Source of the DNA: Alkalibacterium sp034520745
GTDB taxonomy: Bacteria > Bacillota > Bacilli > Lactobacillales > Carnobacteriaceae_A
Assembly: GCA_034520745.1 (NCBI GenBank)
Contig: JAXHNF010000023.1
Span: forward strand, 186,001-250,000
Direction of reading: 5' to 3'
Length of the DNA stretch: 64,000 nucleotides
A program made the translations under genes and the position numbers. Below the pieces are notes generated by a model that saw only the letters and a list, made by a program, of their open reading frames with translations, did not search any database and was not told the origin of the DNA. Positions 35,872-45,837 of the stretch are shown here, piece by piece; within the stretch, counting starts at the first letter, position 1, and the number at the start of each line of letters is the position of its first letter.

Positions 35872-36897
35872 ATGTTGACTATCGCCTATATCGGGGACGG
35901 GAAGAGCACGAACCGCTATCACGTCCCTTTTTCGAAGAAACTGGACAAAATAAAGATCAAGACCATTCAGGCCCGTTCCGGTCACAATGACGTCTGGGAA
36001 AAAGTTCCCGGCGCCGCGTACACGAAAGATGTTCAGGACATCTGGAACGATGCGGAGATCGATCTGGTCGTGATCTCAACACCGCCGCAGAGCCATTACA
36101 GTCTGGCCAAAGAAGCCCTGCAAAACGGCAAGAATGTTCTGGTGGAAAAACCGTTCGCTGAAACGTCAGAAGAAGCACGCGACCTTTTCCAGCTGTCAGA
36201 AGAGAAGAATCTGTTTATCCAGTGCTTCCAGAACCGCCGTTTCGACTCGGATTTCCTGACAGTTCAGAAAGTCATTGAAAGCGGCGTTCTGGGAGACATT
36301 CTGGAAGTGGAAATGCATTTTGACTACTACCGTCCTGAAGTGCCAAAAAGTGCCGAGTCCTTCAAAAAACTCGACAGCTTCATGTATACGCATGCCTGCC
36401 ATACCGTGGACCAGATCCTGTCCTATTTTGGCGATCCGAAAGCCATCCATTATGACGTCAGACAGCTCCTGGGCGAGGGACGCATGAATGATTACTTCGA
36501 TCTGGATTTCAATTACGAAAACAACCTGAAAGTTTCTGTGAAGTCGAGCTATTTCCGCTTGAAAGGACGTCCGAGCTTCGTTGTCTACGGTAAAAAAGGC
36601 ACGTTTGTCAAAGAAACCAAAGACCGGCAGGAGGAACATCTGAAACTCTTCTACATGCCGACCAATGATGATTTCGGCGTGGATTTGCCGGAGCATTACG
36701 GGACCCTTTACTATATGGATGACGACGGGAACTATCACGAAGAAAAAGTGGTCTCAGAAGTCGGTGACTACAGCCGCATCTATGAAGGCATCTATGAAAC
36801 ACTCGTCAACGGCAAGGAAAAGATCGTCAAAGACGAAGAGACCATCCGCCAGATCGAGATTCTTGAAAAAGGTATCGAAGAGATGAAGAATGACTAG
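35872..36897 (+). CDS. Gfo/Idh/MocA family oxidoreductase
   Basis: 341-residue NAD(P)-dependent dehydrogenase. The Rossmann site at the N-terminus (IAYIGDGKSTNRYH) departs from the usual GxGxxA. The diagnostic EKPFAETSEEARDLF (catalytic EKP) and VISTPPQSHY are present; the C-terminal sheet domain has HACHTVDQILSYFG. It resembles inositol/sugar dehydrogenases of the YvaA/YdgJ type. Substrate unknown. I start at ATG 35872 since ATG 35866 is too close to GGAGG. Frame intact. Confidence 0.85.
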   Translation: MLTIAYIGDGKSTNRYHVPFSKKLDKIKIKTIQARSGHNDVWEKVPGAAYTKDVQDIWNDAEIDLVVISTPPQSHYSLAKEALQNGKNVLVEKPFAETSEEARDLFQLSEEKNLFIQCFQNRRFDSDFLTVQKVIESGVLGDILEVEMHFDYYRPEVPKSAESFKKLDSFMYTHACHTVDQILSYFGDPKAIHYDVRQLLGEGRMNDYFDLDFNYENNLKVSVKSSYFRLKGRPSFVVYGKKGTFVKETKDRQEEHLKLFYMPTNDDFGVDLPEHYGTLYYMDDDGNYHEEKVVSEVGDYSRIYEGIYETLVNGKEKIVKDEETIRQIEILEKGIEEMKND

Positions 36898-36963
36898 CCC
36901 CTTTGGCTGCCGGTTATCTTTACCTCACAAATGAAGTCGGGAGATGTAGGTTTTATAATAGGG

Positions 36964-36987
36964 GATACTCGTCAAGAGACGAGTATC
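36964..36987. repeat. 10-bp perfect hairpin
   Basis: GATACTCGTC-AAGA-GACGAGTATC. No T tract follows; possible mRNA hairpin or operator in the 276-bp gap. Confidence 0.6.
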
Positions 36988-37173
36988 TGCATCATTAATT
37001 GAACAGTAAAACCGGAAGCTGGTTGTTCCTTCAGGAGCTTTTTCAGCAACGGAAATTTTTGACAGTTTCTTTGTGACTCTTTAAACTAAGGAGTATGAAA
37101 AGTATTCACTTGATTCACGAGAACTGTAGAAATTCTAGTGATCCAACTGAATGAAGCTGAAGGAGGAATGATA

Positions 37174-37404
37174 ATGTCTGATAATGCTAATCTGTTCCAT
37201 ATTTTATCATGGGCATGCCTGTTTTTAGGCTGGATGGGCTTATCCATACTGGCCTTTCCGCTAGGCATTTATTTAGCAGGCCAAGCGATGGAAGGCGGCG
37301 TGGATGCGTCTCTGGTACGTAAATTGAATAACTGGTCGCTGATTGCTGTGATCATAATGATCGTTCTTGCTTTAATAGTGTTTGCATTATTTGCATCTGC
37401 TTAA
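37174..37404 (+). CDS. small two-helix membrane protein
   Basis: 76 residues with two hydrophobic segments (CLFLGWMGLSILAFPLGIYL and LIAVIIMIVLALIVFALFA) separated by a short polar loop (GGVDASLVRKLNN). The family is not recognised. ATG 37174 follows AAGGAGGA with good spacing. Monocistronic, followed by a terminator. Confidence 0.7.
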   Translation: MSDNANLFHILSWACLFLGWMGLSILAFPLGIYLAGQAMEGGVDASLVRKLNNWSLIAVIIMIVLALIVFALFASA

Positions 37405-37450
37405 TAGCAATCGATCATTTAAAGCGTGAAAACAGGTTTATGGATAAAAG

Positions 37451-37487
37451 GCATAGGAGTGCTGAGGCAGGCTCCGATGCTTTTTTT
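37451..37487 (+). terminator. rho-independent terminator
   Basis: GCATAGGAG pairs with CTCCGATGC (one mismatch), then T7. Confidence 0.75.
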
Positions 37488-37670
37488 CATTTTACTGAAA
37501 ACAATAACAGGGAAACAGAATGAATACTGTTTCAGATACTTGCCGATGTTTGATAAGATAGACCCAGCACAACTGAAATAAATTCATATATTCAAGAGAG
37601 CGGCAGTATGGGCCGATTTCATCATCAAACTAATTTTCATGAAGAAAAAGCGATCACTGGAGGAATTCAT

Positions 37671-38519
37671 TTGGATACTTTAACCTTTCACGATATGACA
37701 CTTTTCTGGCTGGACGGCGGCGTGGTGTCGTTTGACGGCGGGGCGATTTTCGGCGTTGTTCCCAAACCGCTCTGGAACAAGAAATACCCGGCCAACGAAA
37801 AGAACCAGATCACTCACGCGACAGAACCCATCCTTATTCAGTACCAGGGAAAAAATTACCTGATCGATACCGGGATCGGCAAAGACAAGCTGACTGACAA
37901 ACAGAAACGCAACTTCGGTGTGCAGGAGGAATCGCGGATTGAAGAAAACTTGAATGAACTAGGCCTGAAGCCGGCGGACATCGATACTGTTTTGATGACG
38001 CATATGCATTTTGATCATGCCAGCGGACTGACGCGCTACGCAAACGGCGAACTTGTACCGACGTACCCAAATGCCGTGATTTATATGACTGAAACGGAAT
38101 GGGACGAAGTCAGGCACCCGAATATCCGTTCGAAAAGTTCATACTGGAAACAGAACTGGGAAGCGGTGCGAGGTCAAGTGGTGACGTTCGAAAAGGAACT
38201 GGAAATCGTCCCGGGCATCGACATGTACCATACCGGTGGCCACAGTAACGGTCACGCGGTCGTCAAGCTCTCTCAAAACGGTGACACAGTGATGCATATG
38301 GCGGACATCATGGCGTCTTCGGCCCACCAGAATCCGCTCTGGGTCATGGCCTACGATGACTACCCAATGGATTCCATTTACGTTAAAGAAAGATGGATGA
38401 AAGAAGCGTATGCAAACGACTATAAATTCATCTTCTACCATGATGCCTACTACCGCATGATCCAGTGGGACAGCGAAGGAAAAAAAGTCGTTGCCTGCTT
38501 GAAACGCTCGAAAAGCTGA
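37671..38519 (+). CDS. metallo-beta-lactamase fold hydrolase (YtnP-like)
   Basis: About 283-residue zinc hydrolase. The metal-binding motif is THMHFDHASGL (HxHxDH), with further ligands in HTGGHSNGH and the D of MHMADIM. The N-terminus FWLDGGVVSFDGGAIFGVVPK is characteristic of YtnP-type putative quorum-quenching lactonases. I choose the TTG at 37671, 7 nt after GGAGGA, over an upstream ATG at 37608 with no ribosome binding site; the protein then aligns with the family start. Actual substrate not established. Confidence 0.8.
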   Translation: MDTLTFHDMTLFWLDGGVVSFDGGAIFGVVPKPLWNKKYPANEKNQITHATEPILIQYQGKNYLIDTGIGKDKLTDKQKRNFGVQEESRIEENLNELGLKPADIDTVLMTHMHFDHASGLTRYANGELVPTYPNAVIYMTETEWDEVRHPNIRSKSSYWKQNWEAVRGQVVTFEKELEIVPGIDMYHTGGHSNGHAVVKLSQNGDTVMHMADIMASSAHQNPLWVMAYDDYPMDSIYVKERWMKEAYANDYKFIFYHDAYYRMIQWDSEGKKVVACLKRSKS

Positions 38520-38630
38520 GGTCAGAAAGCAATGACCATAAAAAATAATGTCAGAAAGCCCGTTCTATCAGTGTCAGAAAACCTTATAGCCGAGTAGATG
38601 CGATAAATTGACCTTTAATTAAAAAAAAGG

Positions 38631-38659
38631 TTAACAAAACTATCCGAGTATGCTATACT
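38631..38659 (+). promoter_or_regulatory. promoter of tRNA-Leu
   Basis: TTAACA (38631) and TATACT (38654) with 17-bp spacing, 12 bp upstream of the tRNA. Confidence 0.65.
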
Positions 38660-38671
38660 AGTGAATGTTCC

Positions 38672-38755
38672 GGCTAGGTGGTGGAATGGTAGACACGCTA
38701 GACTCAGAATCTAGTGAGCGCAACGCTCGTGAGGGTTCAACTCCCTTCCTGGCCA
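38672..38755 (+). tRNA. tRNA-Leu (anticodon CAG)
   Basis: The acceptor arms GGCTAGG and CCTGGCC pair over 7 bp. The anticodon stem CTAGA/TCTAG encloses CTCAGAA, giving anticodon CAG (reads CUG). A long class II variable arm (GAGCGCAACGCTC) and the T arm GAGGGTTCAACTCCC follow. Discriminator A; CCA is not encoded. Confidence 0.97.
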
Positions 38756-38764
38756 TAATAGATT

Positions 38765-38798
38765 AAAAAAACGCATAGATACCTATGCGTTTTTTTTT
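38765..38798 (+). terminator. rho-independent terminator after tRNA
   Basis: ACGCATAG pairs with CTATGCGT, A7 before and T9 after. Confidence 0.9.
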
Positions 38799-38837
38799 AT
38801 ATATATAAGTAAAGTTCGTTTTTTATCCCGGACTAGT

Positions 38838-39225
38838 GTGCCTTTCGAGCGTCAATAGAGGTGCCGAATGTCACGCAATGAGCTGAGGCGTGCCTTTCAG
38901 GAAGAAAACGAGGGGCCTAACGTCACGCAATGAGCTCAGGCGTGCCCTTCAGGAAGAAAACGAGGAACTGAACGTCACGCAATGGGCGCTGGCGTGCCTT
39001 TCAGGAAGAAAACGAGGTGCCGAAACGTCGCGCAATGAGCTCAGGCGTGCCTTTCAGAAAGAAAACGCGGAGCCGAACGTCACGCAATGAAGCTGAGGCG
39101 TGCCTTTCAGGAAGAAAACGCGGGGCCGAACGTCACGCAATGAGCTGAGGCGTGCCCTTCAGGAAGAAAACGCGGGGCCGAACGTCACGCAATGAGCGCT
39201 AGCGTGCCTTTCAGGAAGTAAAAGG
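38838..39225. repeat. 52-bp tandem repeat array, about 7.4 units
   Basis: Units begin with GTGCC(T/C)TTC at 38838, 38890, 38942, 38994, 39047, 39100, 39152 and 39204: steps 52, 52, 52, 53, 53, 52, 52. Near-constant parts are CAGGAAGAAAACG, GCCGAACGTCACGCAATGAGC and GAGGCGTG. Each unit contains CACGC and GCGTG as an inverted pair around AATGAGCTGAG. The first and last units are most degenerate. The unit length is not a multiple of three, so the short open frame across it is fortuitous. The array occupies the gap between tRNA-Leu and the HIT gene. Confidence 0.92.
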
Positions 39226-39309
39226 GAACAATCGCCCGGCGATTGTATTCTTTGCTCATTACATTATCGTGGATTGAAAATAACAGGTAACGAGGTAGAA
39301 AAAAATTAA

Positions 39310-39346
39310 ACAGAACTTCCTGCTGGATGGAAGTTCTGTTTTTTTA
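39310..39346. terminator. rho-independent terminator
   Basis: ACAGAACTTCC pairs with GGAAGTTCTGT, then T6-7. It also lies just after the reading direction of a minus-strand gene remnant. Confidence 0.75.
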
Positions 39347-39348
39347 TA

Positions 39349-39500
39349 CTTTATGGCCAGACTGATATATTTTAGGGCTACTGAAAATAAAGCTCCGGAA
39401 ATCACACAGCGAAAAAATTTTTGCGGGATCTTTTCGGTGATTCTCTTTCCGACATATCCGCCAAAAAAGAAGCAGGAATTGAGAGGAAAGGAGCTGAATC
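39349..39500 (-). pseudogene. 3' remnant of a TauE/SafE-type permease gene
   Basis: Read on the minus strand, this stretch encodes FFFGGYVGKRITEKIPQKFF followed by a hydrophobic segment (CVISGALFSVALKYISLAI). That matches the C-terminal end of TauE/SafE membrane permeases (G-x-x-G-x-K/R before the last helix). The rest of such a gene is absent: the HIT gene follows 90 bp on. Probably the leftover of a deletion. The call rests on about 45 residues. Confidence 0.4.
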
Positions 39501-39592
39501 CAAGTCCTCAGTCAATCGGATGCCTTCGAGGAAGTAGCTGAAAATTTTCCCGCAGAACCTTCGTTTAGAAAAAATCTGTCAAGCTGAACCAG

Positions 39593-39952
39593 TCATTTTT
39601 TCATTATGTTCCTGACGCCGCCTTTTGGATTTTCGGTATCACCTTCGTATCTTGGAATCAGATGAAAGTGGGCGTGTCTGACCGACTGCCCGGCTGCTGG
39701 ACCGCAGTTTGCTCCCATATTGTATGCGTCAGGGTTATATTTTTCGTCTATCAGCTTCTTGGCCTCGGTCATCAGATCATTGACCGCTTGCTGTTCTTCC
39801 CGTGTCATTTCAAAAAAATCCGGGGTGTGTCGTTTGGTTATGATGAGAAAATGTCCCGGAGAAGAAGGGGACTCGTCATAAAAACCCGCCGCATAGTCAT
39901 TTTCAATCAGATAAGAGTTTTCATCTTTATTGCAGTAATAGCAATCATTCAT
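39593..39952 (-). CDS. HIT family protein
   Basis: 119-residue nucleotide hydrolase/transferase of the histidine-triad superfamily. The triad is HAHFHLIPR, with an N-terminal zinc-type CYYCNKDE (CxxC) and GHFLIITKRHTPDFFEM. Intact frame. Substrate among nucleoside phosphoramidates or dinucleotides not known. Confidence 0.9.
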   Translation of the reverse strand: MNDCYYCNKDENSYLIENDYAAGFYDESPSSPGHFLIITKRHTPDFFEMTREEQQAVNDLMTEAKKLIDEKYNPDAYNMGANCGPAAGQSVRHAHFHLIPRYEGDTENPKGGVRNIMKK

Positions 39953-40149
39953 TGTGCATGCTCCTTTGCTTCTTTTCTATTAGCTTACGTAATCCCGGTA
40001 ATATGTGCAAATAAAACTCTTCAACGTATAAGTAAAAAGACTTATTTTATCAGCGAATCAAACTGTGGCGAAAAGCCGTTCAGTATCTCCTGGTTTTCTG
40101 CTAAAATAAGAAGAAATAAGCGAGTAGAATAAAACTATGGAGGACAAAC

Positions 40150-41307
40150 ATGAAAATCTTACATACGGCAGACTGGCATATCGGCAAGATCGTCAACGAG
40201 TTTTCGATGATCGAGGATCAGGCGGTCGTTTTGCATGCACTGGTTGAAAAAGTGAAGGAACTGGATGTCGACGTGCTGATCATGGCAGGAGATCTGTATG
40301 ACCGTGCGATTCCTCCCGAAAGAGGCCGTCGTTTTAGCGACGGAGATTTTCAATCGGCTGATCCAGGAAGCGGGCATTCCGGTCCTGGCGATCGCCGGGA
40401 ACCATGACAGCAATGAACGGCTGGAATACGGGGCGGAACTGCTTGCCGGAAGTCAGCTGTATATCGAAGGAACCGTCAAAGAAGACGTGAGGAAAGTGAC
40501 GATCGATGGGATCAACTTTTATCTGCTACCGTTCGCGGATCATGTGACGATCCGGAAACTGCTGGAAGACGAAGACATCAGAGATCTGCAGGACGCGACA
40601 CGCAAGCAGGTCGAATCGATCACCGCGACGATGGATAGAAATGAAGTGAACATCCTGATCGCCCACGGCTATATCGTGAACGGCGCTAAAAGACTCGGTG
40701 GAAGCGTCGGATTCCGAACGTCCGCTGAGTATCGGGACGGCTGAATATGTGGACGTCAATCTGTTTGATGATTTTGATTATGTGGCGCTGGGTCATCTGC
40801 ATAAGGCCCAGAAAGTCAAAACAGATAGAGTCCGTTACAGCGGGTCGCCTTTGAAATATTCGAAATCGGAAGTCAGGCACAAGAAGCAGCACGTCCTTTT
40901 GGATATAGACAATGAGAAAATTGAGATTGAAATGATCGAGATAAAACCCCAGAGAGATATGCGGACCTTGAAAGGCACCTTCGACGACCTGATGCAGGGC
41001 GAGTCGGAAGATTACATCTTCTTCGAGCTGGAAGACGAGCATTACGTCATGGATGCGATGCATCAGCTGAGACGGCGGTACCCGTATGCGATGGGGCTGG
41101 AATACACGACCCAGAAAGACAGGCAGTCGAAAGAAACGACGCGTACCCATCAGCTGGCGGACGAGAAAAATGTGCTGGAGCTCTTTGATGACTTCTATTC
41201 AAACTTCAAAGATCAGCCGTCTGGATGAGGATCGGAAAAAAGCAGTGAATCATATCTGGGAAGCCGTTGAGAGAGGGGAAGAAGTAAATGCGTCCATTAA
41301 AGCTTAA
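40150..41307 (+). CDS. sbcD: exonuclease SbcCD subunit D
   Basis: Mre11-type nuclease subunit, about 385 residues. Metal motifs are HTADWHIGK, MAGDLYDRA, AGNHDSNERL and (after a break) GHLHKAQ. Frame breaks lie near 40320, 40700 and 41220. The last repaired stretch, DEDRKKAVNHIWEAVERGEE, ends at 41307 and overlaps the start of sbcC by 20 bp, the usual arrangement. Processes hairpins and protein-blocked DNA ends together with SbcC. Confidence 0.85.
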
Positions 41308-44300
41308 AATGAGTGCCTTCGGGCCGTACAAAGGTGAAGTGGAAATCGACTTCACAGCGTTCAATCAGTCGTCGCTCTTCCTCGTCAGTGGCCCGACCGG
41401 TGCGGGGAAGACCACGATTTTTGATGCGATCGCCTATGCGCTGTTTGATAAACCCTCTAAAGATGGCCGTGAAAAAGATACATATAAATCGGACCATGCG
41501 AAAGATACGGACTTGTGCTATGTGTATTTTGAATTCGAGCTGGGCCAGAAACGCTACGCGGTCCGCCGGGAACCAAATCAGATCGGCCCGGGCACGCGGT
41601 CGGAAACCAAGAAGGTCAGTGCCAGTGTCGAGTTTCACAACGGAGAGCGTGTCACGACGAAAATCAATGAAGCGAACAAAGAAATCGAAGCGCTGATGGG
41701 GACTGACTCATGATCAGTTCAGACAGATCGTGATGCTGCCGCAGGGGATTTCAAGCGCATGCTCGATTCCGACAGTAAAGGCAAAGAAGCCATTTTCCGG
41801 AACATCTTTCAGACCAATCAGTTTGAAGCCTTCCAGGAGAAGCTGACCGAACAGGCGAAAGCCCTCCGGAAAGAGCGGGAAAGTTATGAACAGGCTGTCA
41901 GTATGGCTTTTCAGACTGTGGCAGCCGAAGGCAATGAACGCCTGGACAGGGCCATTGAACAGTTCGACGTGAAAACGGCTCTGGAAGAAATCGAAAAGCT
42001 GGTCGAAGCGGATACGAAGCAGCTTACAAGTGTGAAGACGTCCATCAAGCAACTTCAAGAACAGAAAACAGCCTATGAGCGCCTGATCGAACGCCTGGAG
42101 AAGAAAGCGCGTCTTGACAAGGAAAAAGTTGGTCTGGATGACAAAGAACCGACCATCAAGAGCTATCAGGAACAGCTGGCTCAAAACGAAGAAGCGCTGA
42201 AGCTGGTCGATGCTCAGAAAAAGGTCAGCGAATTATCTGAAGACATCAAAAGTACCAGAGAGAAAGCTGACTCAGCTGAAAAGAGGATCAGAAAACGCTG
42301 ACTGAAGAGCTGGCAGAAGCAGAAAAACAGCGTGGAGCGATCCAGAAAGAAGTCGCCGAACTGAACGGTGTACGTGAAGCGATCCAGCAGCTGAAAAACG
42401 AGCTGGAACGCATGAAAGAAGCGGAAAAGAAACAGGAAACTATCACACGTTTTAGAAAAACAGATCCAAAAAAGCCAGGCTGAGCGCAGTGCCTTGAGTG
42501 AAAAGGGACAGAAGCTGAAAGAAGAGATCAAAACCAGGCAGGAAGCCCTGAAACAGCTTCAGGCACTGAAAGACAGTTTCTCGAAGCATTACGACCAGAT
42601 CAGTGAGCTGAAAGAGAAGAAAACAGAGAAAAGTCAGGTGCTTCTCAAGCTAACCGAGCTGTGTGACCTGAGAAAAGAAGGCGCAAAAGTCAAAGCGGAC
42701 TTTTCCGACGCCAATAAAGCCTGGAAAGCAGCCACGCAAAAATGGCAGAGTGCTAAAGATGCCTATTACGGGAATATGGCCGTCGTGCTGGCGGGAGAAC
42801 TGAAAGAAGACGAGCCGTGTCCGGTATGCGGAGGGAACAGATCATCCCGATGTCGCCCACCTTCAAGACGACGCCGTTTCAAAAGAGGCCGTCGACCGTC
42901 TGGAAAAAGAAAAAGCGGAAGCTGAAGCGCACGTCAATAAAATCGGCGCGCATCTCCAGCACTTGTCTGAACAAGTCGGCAAACGCTGCAGAGAATTGGA
43001 CATTGAACACGGTGACGCCGATTCGAAATTCAACGAAACGAAACAGGCCGTCGAAGCATTAACCACGTCGTTAAGCGAGTTGGAAAAAGACTTGAAACAA
43101 AAGCAGAAACAGGTTGAAAAAGAAGGCAAGCTGGCCGACGAGCTGGAGTCTCTGCAGAAAGAGGAACGGGACCTTTCGGATAAATCGGTTCAATTGAAAG
43201 CGGACGAAGAACACAAAGAGAAACGGATCAGTGAACTGAAAGCCGAATGCGAGGAACTGACCGCGTCTCTTTCTTCAAAATCGGAAAAAGAGATCAGAGA
43301 AGCGGTCGAAGCCAAAGAAAAAGCGATTGCAGCGACCGATAAAAAAGTCGCTGACAACCAGAAGCGTGTCCAGGAGATTGAGCAGCCAACGTTCCGCAAA
43401 CAAGCGGGCCGTGGAACTGACGGAAGAACAGCTTGAATCTCTGAATAAGAAATGGACCGAAGCAGAAGCGCACTTCAACCAGCTGCTTGAAGAGAGCGAT
43501 TTGGGCGATGCGTTTGAAACCGTCGTTTCTGGAAAAGGAAACGGCAGAAAAAATGCAGACGGCGATCAGCGATTATGAAAAGGCCCGTCACAGTTTAAAT
43601 GTACAGCTGAAAGAAGTCGAAGCCTTTCTGGAAAAAGAAGAAACCCTGCTGCCGCTGGAAAACTACCGAAAGAAAGTCGGAGAAATCGAAGAATCTTTGC
43701 CTGAACTGGAAGAAAAACGCGACGACCTGATCAAGTCCATCAACCAGAACGAACAGGCACTTCAATCGATCCAGATTCATCAGGGCAAGAGCGATGAGAT
43801 CGAGAAGGATTACCAGATTTACAGTGAACTGGCATTAATGGCAAGTGGAACGAGCAGCGAAACTGACCGTGTTTCCTTTGAACGCTATGTCTTGGGCATT
43901 TATTTCGACGAGATCCTGCTGGCGGCTAATGAGCGTTTTGGGGATATGACCAATAACCGCTATGAACTGCAGCGCAAAATGGATGCGGCCAAGGGGAATA
44001 AGCCTAAAGGACTGGATATGGATGTCTTCGACTATGAGACCGGAAAAGTTCGCGGCGTCAACACCTTGTCTGGCGGAGAGTCCTTTAAAGCTTCGCTCGC
44101 GCTGGCTCTGGGACTCAGTGATGTCATCCAGAGTCAAAGCGGCGGTGTCAGTGTGGATACCCTCTTTATCGATGAAGGATTTGGGACACTGGATTCCGAT
44201 TCATTAGACAAGGCAATCCAGACCCTGCTCGACCTGCACCAGCGCGGACGTCTGGTGGGCATCATTTCACACGTGGATGAACTGAAAACGCGTATCCCGT

Positions 44301-44356
44301 CACATATCGTCGTTGAAAAAACGGCAACGGGCAGTCATGCTTATATTCAAACTTGA
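41288..44356 (+). CDS. sbcC: exonuclease SbcCD subunit C
   Basis: Rad50-like SMC ATPase of roughly 1020 residues. The N-terminal Walker A is SGPTGAGKTTIFDAIAYALF. Two long coiled coils (very rich in E, K, Q) flank a zinc-hook CPVCGG near 42820. The C-terminal signature LSGGESFKASLALALGLSDV and Walker B TLFIDEGFGTLD follow. The frame breaks about six times (near 41705, 41755, 42298, 42450, 42830, 43400, 43570), the most disrupted gene in the window. Yet both ends and the hook are well conserved, so I treat it as one gene with read errors. Confidence 0.8.
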
Positions 44357-44466
44357 TAGCAGCAGATTGATAATAGAATAGTTATAGAGAAAATTAACCT
44401 GATTGAAACAAATTCATAAAACCGTGTATAATAACTAAATATAACAAAATCAAAGGAGAAATTACG

Positions 44467-44866
44467 ATGACTAATTCAGAAAAAAAGGTATTAAAATCAG
44501 ATAAAGCACCCGCAGCAATCGGACCTTATTCTCAGGCAGTTAAATTCAAACAGACCGTATATGTCTCAGGACAATTACCGATTGATGCTGAAGCTGGGCA
44601 AATTACTGCCACAACAGCAAAAGAACAAACCAGACAATCACTAAAAAACCTTCAATATATCCTGGCGGAAGAAGGACTGGATCTGTCGGATGTACTGAAA
44701 GCGACGGTATCTCTTGAGTGATATCGGCAACTTCCAGGAGATGAATGACGTGTACTCGGACTTCTTCCAAGCACCTTATCCAGCACGGATCGCCTATGAA
44801 GTCGCGGCCCTGCCGGCTGGAGCTTTAGTGGAGATCGACGTGATCGCGGGTATGAGAACGAATTAG
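44467..44866 (+). CDS. ridA: RidA family enamine/imine deaminase
   Basis: About 132-residue trimeric protein of the YjgF/RidA family, which hydrolyses reactive enamines such as 2-aminoacrylate. It has APAAIGPYSQAVKF, VYVSGQLPID and, after one break near 44712, PARIAYEVAALPAGALVEIDVIA with the catalytic arginine. AAAGGAG precedes ATG 44467. The 3' end of this gene recurs in altered form at 45719. Confidence 0.85.
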
Positions 44867-45016
44867 TAATTTGTAACGTTTCTGCATATAAAAGATACCC
44901 TTCTAAGTAACAGATACTGCTTCAGGAAGGGGTAACCTTACATATTTATAGTCGAAACGAGTAGGTATTTCTAAATAGTCTTTTCAGTAAAACATTGTAT
45001 ATAGAGGATGAAAAAT

Positions 45017-45235
45017 ATGTTTTTCATTGAAACAAGTCAAGTGTTTTTTGACAAAGATAGCCGAAAAGATTTATTAGGATTGATCGTTGGATTGTTAGGT
45101 GTTTTTACATTTGCAAATGTTATGATGCCAGATGAGCCAGCTATATTTTTTTCTGCAGCTATGATATTTACAAGTGCATTGTATCGTTTTGTTATGGTCA
45201 ATGATGACTTTGTAAAAAATGATAGGAAAAAATGA
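45017..45235 (+). CDS. small membrane protein, unknown
   Basis: 72 residues with two hydrophobic segments (LLGLIVGLLGVFTFANVM, IFFSAAMIFTSALYRFVMV) and a basic tail. AT-rich codon use unlike ridA before it. Start chosen at ATG 45017 because GAGG lies about 10 nt upstream. Overlaps the next gene by 4 bp (ATGA), so the two form a unit. Family not recognised. Confidence 0.55.
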   Translation: MFFIETSQVFFDKDSRKDLLGLIVGLLGVFTFANVMMPDEPAIFFSAAMIFTSALYRFVMVNDDFVKNDRKK

Positions 45236-45510
45236 CTAAGAATAATGTCACAGATTTCATTATCAGTAAAAATGCTTTTGTTACCTTACTTTTGACCACC
45301 TTATTCATAGTAGTAATAATTAGCAGTGGTATAGTTGATGCTTCTTTTTTAAGCTTTACCTTTTTGATAGAGATATTAACCTATATTTTTTTTGTTTTAG
45401 GTTCTGAAAACATTATTTATATATTTCATAATAAACCAGTTAAGGGTTATGCGAGTGGCTTCAAAAGAGATGAATTGGATGATATAGTAGTTGGGTTTAA
45501 AATTTTTTAA
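45232..45510 (+). CDS. small membrane protein, unknown
   Basis: 92 residues; two or three helices (FVTLLLTTLFIVVIISSGIV, LIEILTYIFFVLG) followed by a soluble tail. Coupled to the preceding gene through ATGA. Family not recognised. The pair sits between ridA and a duplicate of the ridA tail, which suggests it was inserted as a cassette. Confidence 0.55.
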   Translation: MTKNNVTDFIISKNAFVTLLLTTLFIVVIISSGIVDASFLSFTFLIEILTYIFFVLGSENIIYIFHNKPVKGYASGFKRDELDDIVVGFKIF

Positions 45511-45837
45511 AGATCAAATTCCATCATCTGATTGTCAATCTTTTTCTTTATCGTTCTATTTTTTGTAATCGGATTGATCACGCAACGTTTATAGTGCGAT
45601 ATACTATTATGTTATTTGCATAATTTCGACTATATATTTATAAAAAACAAGTAATTAAAAAAGAGTGAATAGTAATTTATCTATTGCTGTATTATGTATT
45701 AAATGAGATTTGGGCAACTTTACCGGAGAATCGACGTGATCGCGGGTAAATCAGAGAATAAGTAAAATGCTAAATGAATATAAAAACGAGCTCTCTATGC
45801 AGAAAATTATCTGCTCAAGAGGCTCGTTTTTTGTGTC
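45511..45837. other. intergenic region with a ridA-tail duplicate and a terminator
   Basis: A weak hairpin (AAAGAT...ATCTTTTTC, 45509-45546) follows the small gene. At 45719-45766 GGAGAATCGACGTGATCGCGG and following bases repeat the ridA 3' end (44829-44870) with changes. A bidirectional terminator lies at 45779-45835 (AACGAGCTCT pairs with AGGCTCGTT, T6). Otherwise nothing is seen. Confidence 0.65.

Noticed and set aside
38890..39090. 66-codon ORF across the 52-bp repeats
   Set aside because: Unit length is not a multiple of three, no ribosome binding site, and the frame changes between units.
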